From: Methanosarcina spelaei
GTDB lineage: Archaea; Halobacteriota; Methanosarcinia; Methanosarcinales; Methanosarcinaceae
Assembly: GCF_002287235.1 (NCBI RefSeq)
Contig: NZ_LMVP01000001.1
Span: 1-64,000 of the forward strand
Direction: 5' to 3'
DNA length: 64,000 nucleotides
In this document: positions 36,521-45,509 of the stretch, piece by piece
How positions within the stretch are numbered: the stretch's first letter is position 1
Layout of the letters: each line of letters starts with the position of its first letter
Notes under the pieces: generated by a model
What the model was told of the DNA's origin: nothing
What the model saw: only the letters and a program-made list of their open reading frames with translations
Databases searched by the model: none
Position numbers and translations under genes: made by a program

Positions 36521-36531
36521 AGGTGAATACG

Positions 36532-36765
36532 ATGAAAATCGAAATACTTGGTACAGGATGTTCAAAGTGCAACAAAACAAAAGAAATTGTTGAGAAAGCT
36601 GTAAAGGAAACAGGTGTAAATGCTGAAATCATCAAGGTAGAAGATTTCGATAAAATTCTGGGATATGGAGTCATGGTCACTCCTGCTCTTGTGGTTGACG
36701 GAGAGGTTAAAGTCGCAGGTAAAGTTCCAAGTGTCGATGAAATCAAAAAGTGGATTAAAAAATAA
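36532..36765 (+). CDS. Small thioredoxin-like redox-active disulfide protein
   Basis: 77 residues. The N-terminal MKIEILGTGCSKCNKTKEIV carries the CxxC pair (Cys10, Cys13), and MVTPALVVDGEVKVAGKVPS holds the cis-proline of the thioredoxin fold. This short type is often linked with permeases of the kind found at 38499 and with ArsR-type regulators. GAGGTGA (36520-36526) supports ATG 36532 rather than GTG 36523. It probably shuttles thiol/disulfide electrons or binds metal in the cytoplasm. Strong operator-like repeats precede it, so it is likely inducible. Confidence 0.88.
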   Translation: MKIEILGTGCSKCNKTKEIVEKAVKETGVNAEIIKVEDFDKILGYGVMVTPALVVDGEVKVAGKVPSVDEIKKWIKK

Positions 36766-36872
36766 ATCTGTTAAAATGATTGAAGTGTTAGCTCGGAACT
36801 AGAAAGCAAAATTATAGTTAATTTAAGATAAACTCAAGATTACAGTCACTTTATGATAAATCCGAGGTCAGT

Positions 36873-37265
36873 GTGAAAAATATGCCAGAAGAACCAAAAT
36901 GTGCATGCGGTTCGGCAAATGTGGCAATTTTCACGTGTGCTGGAGCAGTCAATATAGGCCAGCTCTCAAACAGAATCGCAATCAAACTCGAAAAGCAGGG
37001 TATAGGGAACCTGATGTGTACTGCCGGAATAGGTGCACGAGCGCCAGGACTTATGAAGTCTGCAGAAACTTCTGATCGTATTATTACAATTGACGGTTGT
37101 CCTTTGAACTGTGCCAGCAAGACACTTGAGCTTGCAGGGTTTAAACCTGATAGACAGATCGTAATTTCCGAATTTGGAATCAAGAAAAGCAAAGAAAGAG
37201 GTCTTGAAGACCAGGAAGTAGCAGATACTCTCAGGAAAGTCATGGAGATCCTTCAATCAAAGTGA
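36873..37265 (+). CDS. DGC-domain putative zinc-binding protein
   Basis: 130 residues from GTG 36873 (GAGGT at 36864-36868); ATG 36882 is the alternative. Cysteines occur in CACG, FTCAGAVNIG, LMCTAGIGA and the family motif DGCPLNCASKTLE, which names the DGC domain. The family is thought to bind zinc or another thiophilic metal; its biochemical role is unproven. It lies 107 bp after the thioredoxin-like gene in the same direction, and a permease of the metalloid/heavy-metal type follows beyond an insertion-rich stretch. A second DGC protein is encoded at 54512. Confidence 0.82.
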   Translation: MKNMPEEPKCACGSANVAIFTCAGAVNIGQLSNRIAIKLEKQGIGNLMCTAGIGARAPGLMKSAETSDRIITIDGCPLNCASKTLELAGFKPDRQIVISEFGIKKSKERGLEDQEVADTLRKVMEILQSK

Positions 37266-37542
37266 TCTTCCATTTTAGTCTTTTATCTTTTAATTTGAAT
37301 CTCTTCCCTTTAAATTTATACAAAACCGCTCTGCACAAAACCGTTAACAGATATTTAAGCTTGTTTACAGGGTTTTTAGCTTTTTACGGCTGACTTTGTC
37401 ACTAAAACTTTTTGATGTCAATTCTTAATCGGTTTTAGTGGCTGACTTCTTATAGAAGGAAAAGAGCAAGTAAGACTCCGAAGGGAAAAATAGAGTGAAG
37501 AAAAGTGGGAGTAAACTACAGGATGTAAGAATAGATTCATTT

Positions 37543-37695
37543 TCAGCAATCGCATCTACCACAAGAAGGATGAAGATTCTTGTTGCTGTTTTCGACTTCC
37601 CAGCATTCGAAACAGAGCTTTACAGTGCCAAGTTTCCTATGCTTTACTCTAAGCAGTGAACTTTCATCCTTCCCACAGATAGAGCATTTGACCAT
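37543..37695 (-). CDS. Small Cys-rich (zinc-ribbon-like) protein, 50 residues
   Basis: On the minus strand, ATG at 37695 to TGA at 37543-37545 encodes 50 residues. There are three pairs of cysteines: MVKCSICGKDES at the start, LCFECWEVEN in the middle and HPSCGRCDC at the end. The paired C-x2-C spacing is that of a zinc or iron-binding knuckle. GAGGG lies 10 bp before the ATG. Its short length makes it easy to overlook. It is on the opposite strand to the DGC and permease genes around it. No family is recognised with certainty. Confidence 0.68.
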   Translation of the reverse strand: MVKCSICGKDESSLLRVKHRKLGTVKLCFECWEVENSNKNLHPSCGRCDC

Positions 37696-37927
37696 ACTTG
37701 AAGCCCTCAATTAGTGAATTTAAATTCAGCTTTGATGAGATTTGAGCCTTCAGTCATGTTTCAGAAAGCATTGTTTAAGCACACTTGAACTCTCTATTGG
37801 TGTTTTCGTGACAGTATGTTCATAAAGATTCCCTTGCTGGTTTATTAGATGTATAATTAAACCTTTAATTACACTGGCTTTGAATATCGGTGTTAAAGTG
37901 TCTCAATCTAATTTCACTCTAATTCAG

Positions 37928-37969
<42 letters not shown>

Positions 37970-38372
37970 GACTCAGTACCAAAATCTAGTGATGAATGTA
38001 AAACTCAAAATCACTAGATTTTATAAATGGTCACCATCCATGACTCTGTTCCAAAATCTAGTGATTTTTTCATTTCTTGATTGAAAATCTGAATTCGAAA
38101 GAAGAATCCCGTTTTCATCAAAATCAATATTCGACATCTAAAGACTTCAATCCCAAAGTTGTATCTCAGGGATGGTGACCAATTACAAAATCTAGTGATT
38201 TTTTATTTTATGTTCGTCACTGGATTTTGATACTGAGTCCCATCCATGTAATACAACTTAGTGATTCAAGTCTTTAGATAGCGAATATCGATTTTGATAA
38301 AAACTGGATTCTTCTTGCTAATTAAGACTTTCTATCAAAAATGCAAAAATCACTGGATTTTGGAACAGAGTC
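37970..38372 (+). mobile_element. MITE-like element, copy 3, interrupted by copy 4
   Basis: The left end is GACTCAGTACC at 37970 and the right end GGAACAGAGTC at 38362-38372. The outer element is split by the inner copy at 38042-38239 and would be about 197 bp without it. An 8-bp TATTATTA lies on both sides, within the microsatellite. Confidence 0.9.
38042..38239 (-). mobile_element. MITE-like element, copy 4, nested in copy 3 (198 bp)
   Basis: GACTCTGTTCC to GGTACTGAGTC-type ends (here TTTTGATACTGAGTC) in opposite orientation to the host copy. CCATCCAT is duplicated on both sides (38034-38041 and 38240-38247). Its insertion post-dates that of the outer copy. Confidence 0.92.
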
Positions 38373-38498
38373 TATTATTATACATATTTACTTAGAGCGG
38401 CAACTTTATATCTTTTAAGGATCATATAAATATATATTGATATAACGTGAAGTAAAAATTACAAAAAGAGTGCAAATAACTGGAAGAAGGAACTCAAA

Positions 38499-39470
38499 AT
38501 GGTAGATATATTTTATCCTCTTCAATGGATTGCAGACAAGCTAACATACGAGGTTTTCGGGATTGCACCTGACACGCGCCTTGCAGCTAGCGTTAACTTT
38601 GTTATTTACGATGTGATGAAAATTTTCTTGCTGCTTGCATTGATGATTTTTTTCATTTCTTATCTCAGGACCTATATTACTCCTGAAAGAACCCGGAAGG
38701 TGCTTGGAAACAAAAAAGGGATTAAGTATTACTTTCTTGCGTCTCTGATCGGAACAGTAACTCCTTTTTGTTCGTGTTCTTCAGTTCCGATTTTTATCGG
38801 GTTTGTAGAGGCAGGCGTACCTCTTGGAGTTACTTTTTCCTTTCTGATAACTTCCCCTCTCGTAAATGAAGCCGCAGTTGCTGCTCTCTGGGCAACTCTC
38901 GGCCTTAAAGCAACAGTGATCTATATTGTATCAGGAGTTATACTGGGAGTTATTGGGGGTTATCTGATTGGTATTATGAAGCTGGAAAGGTACGTGGAGG
39001 ACTTTGTTTATAAGATAAAAGTAGGGCAGCAAACTACAAAACCCGATGAGCTTACTGTAAAGGAACGAGTAAATATTGCATTTGAAAACGTAAAAGACAT
39101 TATGGGAAGGGTATGGGTCTATGTAATTATAGGCGTTAGCATAGGAGGCATTTTTCACGGATATGCACCTGAAGGTATTTTAGAGAAATATGCAGGCAAG
39201 GACAACCTGTTTGCAGTTCCGATTGCCGTCCTGATCGGAGTTCCATTGTACTCAAATGTTATGGCAATGATTCCTATCGTAGAAAGCCTAATTGGGAAAG
39301 GGCTTCCTATAGGAACTTCTCTTGCGTTCCTTATGTCCGTTACAGCTGTTTCCCTGCCCGAAATGATCATCCTTAAAAAAGTGCTTAAAAATGAGCTAAT
39401 AGCGATTTTTGTCTCAATTGTGGCAATTTCGATAATCTTTACAGGATATCTATTCAATATCCTTTTATAA
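38499..39470 (+). CDS. Permease of the DUF318/ArsP-like family
   Basis: 323 residues with about eight transmembrane helices. The cysteine-rich motif TVTPFCSCSSVPIFIGF (around residue 90) and SFLITSPLVNEAAVAALW identify the permease family that includes organoarsenical and other metal(loid) exporters. A cytoplasmic loop (about 165-200) separates two halves. The C-terminal half contains GVPLYSNVMAMIPIVESLIGKG. Together with the thioredoxin-like and DGC proteins upstream it suggests a thiol-dependent metal or metalloid export group, but the operon has been split by 1.2 kb of inserted repeats. It probably has its own promoter (CATATAAATATAT, 38424-38436). Confidence 0.85.
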   Translation: MVDIFYPLQWIADKLTYEVFGIAPDTRLAASVNFVIYDVMKIFLLLALMIFFISYLRTYITPERTRKVLGNKKGIKYYFLASLIGTVTPFCSCSSVPIFIGFVEAGVPLGVTFSFLITSPLVNEAAVAALWATLGLKATVIYIVSGVILGVIGGYLIGIMKLERYVEDFVYKIKVGQQTTKPDELTVKERVNIAFENVKDIMGRVWVYVIIGVSIGGIFHGYAPEGILEKYAGKDNLFAVPIAVLIGVPLYSNVMAMIPIVESLIGKGLPIGTSLAFLMSVTAVSLPEMIILKKVLKNELIAIFVSIVAISIIFTGYLFNILL

Positions 39471-40379
39471 CCAGTATGAGCCCCAATCAAACATTGAGAG
39501 AAGTAGGGATAAGCTGTACAAAACCGAAACTTTTCCTTCTTCTTGTCTTTTTACTCTATTTGTTAACTAGTGCTTCGATTCCAAAATCAATTTTTTTATT
39601 TCTTGGGGAAATTCATGATCTTCGGGTCTATTCAAAATATTATAAATGTATAACAAATTTGCTATAATATTCATATCATCACTATTATTATAAATATAAA
39701 GTTAAAATCACTTTCTTTAAATACCACCTTGTTATATTAATTATTGTAGTAATTTAATAATATTATTTACCATTTATTTTTACATTTTTATTTAAAACTG
39801 TAACTTTCACAGGCTATTTAATAAATGAGTTTCAGGAGCAATATAAAAGTAAACTAAAATCAGTATGTTTAAATATAGCTTTGTTCATGCTAATTTGTAC
39901 TACTTAGTAGTACTCAAATCATTTAATAGTACCTATTGTTACTCAGTAGTATTACATAACGAGAAATGTAAACAAGAATAAACAATACTTGGGGGCTATT
40001 TTGTCCATTATTCTTGTTAGTAATATAAAAGTAAAAAGAAAATCACTATCTTTAAATATGCCTTTGTAATATTAAGAATTGGCAACATGTCGAATTTATA
40101 TCGACATTATTCACATATTATTATTTCTTGTGATTTTGATATAAGAATACTATAATATTTGTGGAATATTAGTCCATATTCTTATACACTCAGGAATTGC
40201 GCAGTTGGACTGGGAAATCAATATAATAAGTCATTTGGCAGTATAAAAACCAGGTTACAATAACATTCAGGTTATAAAACGTCCTGATATTGGATTCTGT
40301 TTTTTCAGTTGCGTAAATTCCAGTATTATAGTCAGACAATAAACAGATCGGAGGATTAATAGATCGGAGGATACGCTGT
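39471..40379 (+). other. A/T-rich region upstream of ech with three promoter-like repeats
   Basis: No gene seen. Three imperfect repeats of about 55 bp (39685-39740, 39838-39893, 40020-40076) each contain ATAAA-AGTTAAA/AGTAAA, ATCAC/ATCAG and TTTAAATA followed by a TTGTT/TTGTA motif. Between them lies GTACTACT-T-AGTAGTAC (39897-39913), a near-perfect palindrome. GTTATAAAAC (40269-40278) is the nearest TATA candidate for ech. The segment GATCGGAGGAT occurs twice just before the ATG (40345-40373). Confidence 0.5.
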
Positions 40380-42299
40380 ATGATAGAAAACACCGTTATG
40401 CTATTAATTATAGTACCCATACTGTTTTCGTTATTATTTGTAGCCCTTCCTAAATCGCTATATAAGTACCTGGCTTGGGCTTTTTTCATAATAGGAGTAG
40501 CTTTATCAGTTAATTTAGTATTGGATGGTACTGGAGTAGTTCAGATTGGTGAACCAAATTTCGCAATGTTTGAAAATATTGTTCTCATACTTGAAGTACT
40601 GATAATACTATTTATTCTTGCGGTGTCAGCAAAATACAAAAACTGGCCTACACTCGGACTAGGAATTGTTTCGGCAGCTTTATTTGCTTACACTTTTACC
40701 AACGTTCCAGGTGTTGAAGGTGCTTCTCTTAATATTGACCAATTTTCTCAGATAATGATATTAATTGTCAATATAGTCGGTACTGCGATTATATTATTTG
40801 CAACCGGTTATATGGATGAATATGAAGAACACAGACACCTAAATAGACAAAAAATTTTCTATTTTACAATGAGCTTCTTCCTTGGAGCCATGAATGGTCT
40901 GGTAATGGCTGACACACTGGGATGGCTGTTCCTTTTCTGGGAGCTAACAACTCTGTGTTCATTCGTGTTGATTTCATATAACATGGATGAGGAAGGAATA
41001 AATAACGGTTTCAGGGCTCTTGCTTTAAACCTGGTTGGTGGAATTGCTTTATCCATAGGCATAATTCTTCTCGCTACTAAATATGAAATAAGTACTCTTT
41101 CTGGGATTGGAACTTATGCTGGAACTGATGCAGCAGCAATGGCCACTGTAGCTCTTCCTGTTGCTTTACTCTGTATAGGAGGCTTTGCAAAATCTGCTCA
41201 GATGCCTTTCCAGAGCTGGCTCTTAGGCGCAATGGTAGCTCCAACCCCGGTTTCTGCCTTACTGCACTCAAGCACAATGGTGAATGCAGGTGTGTTTTTA
41301 GTTGTCAAACTTGTACCAGCTTTTGCGGGTTCGAGCCTCGGAACAGCTATTGCAGTTTATGGTAGCTTTACTTTCGTTATGTGTTCAGCTTTAGCCTTAT
41401 CTCAAAGAAATGCTAAAAGAGTGCTAGCGTATTCAACTATTGCAAACCTGGGACTAATTATCGCAAGCGCTGGAATAGGCACACCTCTAGCTGTAGCTGC
41501 TGCGATTATGCTTATCCTGTTCCACGCCATATCAAAGGCTCTTCTCTTCCTGTGCACAGGTGAAATTGAGCACACCATAGGAAGTAGAGATATCGAGGAC
41601 ATGTCAGGATTAATAAACAAGGCTCCTCTTCTCACTACTCTTGCAGCTCTGGGAATGGTTTCCATGCTCTTGCCTCCTTTCGGAGTACTGCTCACAAAGT
41701 GGGTGTCAATGGAAGCTGCTTCAAGCAACCCTGTTGTAATAGTGTTCCTTGTCCTTGGAAGTGCACTCACTACAGTTTATTACGCTAAGTGGCTTGGAAC
41801 AATTCTGTCATCCAGCATGGACAAAAATGCAGTTCCGCATAAAAAACCGGAGACTTATTTCCCATTGTCCTTCCTTGGATTAGCCATTGTAGTTACAAGT
41901 ATTTTTGTATTCTCAATATACAACTACTTCATTAAACCTCAGGTCGAAATTCTGCTCAAAACCGCTCCTGTTATCTCAGGACAGGCTGGACAATTTACCT
42001 CTGAAATAGGGGCATTTGCTTATGCAGCAATATTCGTAGTGCTTGCTCTGGCAGTTCTGATCTATCTAGCTACCAAAAATATGTTTACTCCTCGTACATC
42101 CAGCTATTACATGTGTGGGGAAAACAACCTTGAAAAGGATAGATTAATGTTCAGAAATGGACTTTGCAGTTACGAAAAAAGCAGCGTTTCCAACATCTAT
42201 CTCCAGAATACTTTTGGAGAAAGTAAACTTACAACACTCGGATACGCAATATCCATAATTCTTATTGTAATTGCATTAGCAGGGGGAGTAGGATTATGA
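40380..42299 (+). CDS. echA: Ech hydrogenase subunit A (NuoL/MrpA-like ion-translocating subunit)
   Basis: 639 residues, about 16-17 transmembrane helices, related to NuoL of complex I. It forms the ion-pumping arm of the membrane-bound Ech [NiFe] hydrogenase, which couples ferredoxin:H2 chemistry to the ion gradient. Conserved antiporter-like stretches are seen: FYFTMSFFLGAMNGLVMADTL (split near residue 170), LFLFWELTTLCSFVLI with the key Glu, and AQMPFQSWLLGAMVAPTPVSALLHSSTMVNAG (in two parts) with the channel Lys/His residues. AGATCGGAGGAT precedes the ATG. It overlaps echB by 4 bp (ATGA). Confidence 0.95.
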   Translation: MIENTVMLLIIVPILFSLLFVALPKSLYKYLAWAFFIIGVALSVNLVLDGTGVVQIGEPNFAMFENIVLILEVLIILFILAVSAKYKNWPTLGLGIVSAALFAYTFTNVPGVEGASLNIDQFSQIMILIVNIVGTAIILFATGYMDEYEEHRHLNRQKIFYFTMSFFLGAMNGLVMADTLGWLFLFWELTTLCSFVLISYNMDEEGINNGFRALALNLVGGIALSIGIILLATKYEISTLSGIGTYAGTDAAAMATVALPVALLCIGGFAKSAQMPFQSWLLGAMVAPTPVSALLHSSTMVNAGVFLVVKLVPAFAGSSLGTAIAVYGSFTFVMCSALALSQRNAKRVLAYSTIANLGLIIASAGIGTPLAVAAAIMLILFHAISKALLFLCTGEIEHTIGSRDIEDMSGLINKAPLLTTLAALGMVSMLLPPFGVLLTKWVSMEAASSNPVVIVFLVLGSALTTVYYAKWLGTILSSSMDKNAVPHKKPETYFPLSFLGLAIVVTSIFVFSIYNYFIKPQVEILLKTAPVISGQAGQFTSEIGAFAYAAIFVVLALAVLIYLATKNMFTPRTSSYYMCGENNLEKDRLMFRNGLCSYEKSSVSNIYLQNTFGESKLTTLGYAISIILIVIALAGGVGL

Positions 42300-43165
42300 A
42301 TACGAACGACATTCTATTAGCTGTTCTTGTTTTAATTGGTGCTCCTATTATCGGCTGTATAGCTTCAGGAATTGACCGAAAAATTACTGCAAGATTGCAG
42401 GGTAGAGTAGGCCCTCCTCTTTTGCAGCCATACTACGATGTTAAGAAACTCCTCAGCAAGGACAACATGGTTGTAAATCCAACTCAAAATTTTTATGTAA
42501 TCGTGTACCTGGTATTTATAGTTCTGAGCCTCTTAATGTTGGTTTTCAAACAAGACTTCTTGATGATAATATTCGTCTACACAGTAGCTTCGTTAGCTTT
42601 AATTGTAGGAGGAATGAGCACCGGTTCTCCGTACGCTAGAGTGGGAAGTTCAAGGGAAATAATGGCTATACTGTCCTATGAGCCAGTTTTGATTTTATAT
42701 GCTCTTGCAATCTACCTACTTACCGGTACTTTCAAATTAACTGCGGTGTTAGATGCATCATCTCCTATGCTGATGTATACGCCTCTTATATTCATAGCAA
42801 TGATAGTTGTTCTGAATATCAAACTGAAAAAGTCACCCTTTGACTATTCAACCTCTCACCATGGTCACCAGGAGCTGGTTAAAGGTATGACGACAGAATA
42901 TGGAGGGCCAGGGTTTGCCACTATTGAGATTGCACACTTCTATGAATACGTGTTTTTAACAGGACTCATATTCTTATTCTGGGCATCAAACCCAATAATA
43001 GGTGTGCTTTTAGGTATCATTGCTTACTTGCTTATAATTGTCATAGACAATATTACCGCAAGAGTATACTGGCAGTGGATGCTCAAACTGAGTTGGTCAG
43101 TCCTGCTAATTATTTCGATCGTGAACATAGCATTCCTGTACGTTAGCGGAGTCCAATTAGCTTAA
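42296..43165 (+). CDS. echB: Ech hydrogenase subunit B (NuoH-like)
   Basis: 289 residues with about eight transmembrane helices; the membrane subunit that docks the hydrogenase module, related to NuoH. Family features: RKITARLQGRVGPPLLQPYYD (in the first cytoplasmic loop, residues about 31-50), SREIMAILSYEPVLI and SPFDYSTSHHGHQELVKGM. The start overlaps the end of echA by 4 bp, indicating coupled translation. Confidence 0.95.
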   Translation: MNTNDILLAVLVLIGAPIIGCIASGIDRKITARLQGRVGPPLLQPYYDVKKLLSKDNMVVNPTQNFYVIVYLVFIVLSLLMLVFKQDFLMIIFVYTVASLALIVGGMSTGSPYARVGSSREIMAILSYEPVLILYALAIYLLTGTFKLTAVLDASSPMLMYTPLIFIAMIVVLNIKLKKSPFDYSTSHHGHQELVKGMTTEYGGPGFATIEIAHFYEYVFLTGLIFLFWASNPIIGVLLGIIAYLLIIVIDNITARVYWQWMLKLSWSVLLIISIVNIAFLYVSGVQLA

Positions 43166-43178
43166 AAGAGGGACACTT

Positions 43179-43649
43179 ATGAGTTTGGCAAAATCCCCAT
43201 GGATTATACATGTAAACGTGAACAGTTGCAATGGCTGTGATATTGAAGTAGTGGCCTGTCTTACTCCTCTATATGATGCTGAAAGATTCGGTGTTTTGAA
43301 CATCGGTACTCCTAAGCAAGCTGATATAATGGTGGTTACAGGCTCGGTGAATTATAAGAACGTAAATGTGCTTAAAAATATTTATAACCAGATTCCTGAT
43401 CCAAAAGTTGTTCTAGCTGTAGGCGCCTGTGCATCTACAGGTGGGATATTCCACGACTGCTATAATGTAGTAGGCGGAGTAGACCAGGTTATACCTGTAG
43501 ACGCATATGTTCCCGGATGCTGCCCAAGGCCTGAAGCCATACTTGACGGCGTAGTAGCAGCACTTTCAATACTTGAAAATAAGAAGAAAGGGAACATCAA
43601 AGGAAAAGAAGTAAAACTGAAAGGAAAAGAGGTGCCATCAAATGCTTGA
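43179..43649 (+). CDS. echC: Ech hydrogenase subunit C (small subunit, NuoB-like)
   Basis: 156 residues. It carries the proximal [4Fe-4S] cluster. Cluster cysteines are visible in NSCNGCDIEVVACLTP, VGACASTGGIF and PGCCPRPEAI. The C-terminus is a short Lys-rich tail (KKKGNIKGKEVKLKGKEV). It follows echB by 13 bp and overlaps echD by 8 bp. Electrons pass from EchF through this cluster to the [NiFe] site in EchE. Confidence 0.96.
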   Translation: MSLAKSPWIIHVNVNSCNGCDIEVVACLTPLYDAERFGVLNIGTPKQADIMVVTGSVNYKNVNVLKNIYNQIPDPKVVLAVGACASTGGIFHDCYNVVGGVDQVIPVDAYVPGCCPRPEAILDGVVAALSILENKKKGNIKGKEVKLKGKEVPSNA

Positions 43650-43995
43650 TAATGTGATTCAAAATATAACAGAAATTAAAAGCATGCCAGAAGTGCTAAA
43701 AGCTGTTGAAGGTTTTAAAAGTGATGGCTATCGATACGTTACTATGATATGTCTGAAGGCTAACGAAGGCCACGAGTTGATATATATCTTCGAGAAAGAT
43801 AATAAACTAAAGAACCTGAGGTACTTTGTAAAGCCAGGTGAAAAACCCAAGAGTATGTCAGGCATTTACCTATGTGCACTTTTAATCGAGAATGAGTACC
43901 AGGATCTTTTCGGATTGACCTTCGAAGGTTTAGCAATCGACTATAAGGGCCACCTTTACTTAACGCCAAACAGTCCAAAAACTCCTTTGGCTTAA
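43642..43995 (+). CDS. echD: Ech hydrogenase subunit D (NuoC-like)
   Basis: 117 residues, soluble. It corresponds to the NuoC-type subunit of complex I-related hydrogenases and has no cofactor motif. Recognisable features are the GYRYVTMICLKANEGHELIYIF strand pair (in two parts) and the ENEYQDLFGLTFEGL segment typical of NuoC-like proteins. It overlaps echC by 8 bp and precedes echE by 22 bp. It is thought to stabilise the catalytic pair. Confidence 0.92.
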   Translation: MLDNVIQNITEIKSMPEVLKAVEGFKSDGYRYVTMICLKANEGHELIYIFEKDNKLKNLRYFVKPGEKPKSMSGIYLCALLIENEYQDLFGLTFEGLAIDYKGHLYLTPNSPKTPLA

Positions 43996-44017
43996 AGCAG
44001 TTTGAGAGGTGAATCAA

Positions 44018-45094
44018 ATGACAACCGTAATACCTTTTGGTCCTCAGCATCCCGTTTTACCTGAACCGGTATCGTTAAAACTCGAGATTGACAATGATGT
44101 CGTTGTTGGAGTACTTCCCTCACTGGGCTACGTTCATAGAGGGCTTGAAAAATTCATAGACACAAAGGACTTCAATCAAACGATGTATATTTGTGAAAGA
44201 ATCTGTGGAATTTGCAGTGGCATCCATGGTATAACTTATTCACGGGCAGTCGAAAAGCTCTTCGATATCGAAGTCCCTGAAAGAGCTCAGTATTTAAGAG
44301 TGATAAATAGTGAACTCTGCAGAATTCACAGTCACCTTCTCTGGCTCGGCCTGTTCGCAGATGGTTTCGGATTTGAAAGTCTCTTTTATGAATGCTGGAA
44401 GTACAGAGAAGATGTACTGGATGTATTGGAGAGATTTACTGGAAACAGAGTTATACACTCAATGTCCAAAGTTGGAGGAGCTTCCAGAGATTTGACTAAA
44501 GAACAGATTGATCAGATTCTGAAAACTCTTGATGACCTGGAACCCAAAGTCAAAAATATAGAAAAGGTGTTTGTAAACAATTACACTGTTAAGAAAAGAC
44601 TTGTGGGATTAGGTGTAATGTCAAAGCAACTCGCATATGAGGCCGGAACTGCTGGACCTACACTTAGAGGTAGTGGGAACGCCATTGATGTGAGAAATAC
44701 CTCAGACTATGATATCTATAAGGATCTTGGTTTTAAGACAGCCGTCGCAAAAGAAGGAGATTGTTACGGTAGAACTAAAGTAAGAATCGATGAGATATAC
44801 GAGGCTATTAAGCTGATAAGAAATGCGATCTCCAAGCTGCCTGAAGGTGAAATTGCAACGCGTGTAAAGGGCTTTCCTACTGGCGAAGCGATTATAAGAG
44901 CAGAGCAGCCCAGAGGTGAAGTTGTATACTATGTGAAAGGTAATGGTACCAAAAATCTGGAGAGACTTAAAGTAAGGACTCCAACCTTTGCAAACATACC
45001 TTCACTGTTACTTATGCTGCCAGGCGTCAAACTAGCTGACGTGCCTATAGTTGTACTTACTATAGATCCCTGCATTAGCTGCACTGAAAGATAA
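44018..45094 (+). CDS. echE: Ech hydrogenase subunit E ([NiFe] large subunit)
   Basis: 358 residues from ATG 44018; a GTG at 44009 lies within the GAGGTGAAT ribosome-binding site. It is the catalytic subunit with the [NiFe] centre. Nickel-ligand motifs are complete: ERICGICSGIHGITY (N-terminal C-x2-C) and DPCISCTER at the C-terminus. The protein ends four residues after the last cysteine motif, so, unlike most [NiFe] hydrogenases, there is no C-terminal peptide to remove by a maturation protease; this is known for Ech. It is followed by echF after 16 bp. Confidence 0.96.
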   Translation: MTTVIPFGPQHPVLPEPVSLKLEIDNDVVVGVLPSLGYVHRGLEKFIDTKDFNQTMYICERICGICSGIHGITYSRAVEKLFDIEVPERAQYLRVINSELCRIHSHLLWLGLFADGFGFESLFYECWKYREDVLDVLERFTGNRVIHSMSKVGGASRDLTKEQIDQILKTLDDLEPKVKNIEKVFVNNYTVKKRLVGLGVMSKQLAYEAGTAGPTLRGSGNAIDVRNTSDYDIYKDLGFKTAVAKEGDCYGRTKVRIDEIYEAIKLIRNAISKLPEGEIATRVKGFPTGEAIIRAEQPRGEVVYYVKGNGTKNLERLKVRTPTFANIPSLLLMLPGVKLADVPIVVLTIDPCISCTER

Positions 45095-45110
45095 AAGAAG
45101 GGTGATATCA

Positions 45111-45509
45111 ATGGGCATGTTAAACCTTGTACTAGGAAATATTTCTCGGAAACCTGCTACCAGACTTTACCCCTTCGAGGTAAGGGCACCTTTTAAGGAG
45201 TTCAAAGGAAGAATCGTTTTCAATCCTGATAACTGTATTTTATGCGGACTATGCCAAAAGAAATGTCCACCTGACGCAATAACAGTTATTAAGGCCGACA
45301 AAACATGGGAACTCAATGTATTTAGATGCATTATGTGCACTGAATGCGTTAATGGATGCCCAAAAGATTGTATATCAATCTCTAACGAAAGAGCAAAGAC
45401 TGGTGCTAAGGAGTTCATTAAGGTAGCGGTTCCAATAGTGGACAAGCCAAAAGCAGAAACTCCAAAAGCAGACACTACAAAAGCTCCAAAAGCAGCGCCT
45501 TCAAAATGA
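45111..45509 (+). CDS. echF: Ech hydrogenase subunit F (2[4Fe-4S] ferredoxin-like)
   Basis: About 132 residues from ATG 45111 (GTG 45102 and ATG 45117 are alternatives; GGGTGAT at 45100-45106 is the ribosome-binding site). Two cluster-binding motifs are present: CILCGLCQKKCPPDAI and CIMCTECVNGCPKDCI. It is the likely entry point for electrons from soluble ferredoxin. The C-terminal tail (about 25 residues) is a simple-sequence extension built from K-A/P-K-A/D-T/P steps (PKAETPKADTTKAPKAAPSK); it looks unstructured. Confidence 0.94.
   Translation: MGMLNLVLGNISRKPATRLYPFEVRAPFKEFKGRIVFNPDNCILCGLCQKKCPPDAITVIKADKTWELNVFRCIMCTECVNGCPKDCISISNERAKTGAKEFIKVAVPIVDKPKAETPKADTTKAPKAAPSK

Noticed and set aside
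39476-39667. 63-codon ORF after the permease
   Set aside because: Starts within bases of the permease stop in a very A/T-rich stretch; hydrophobic by composition only.
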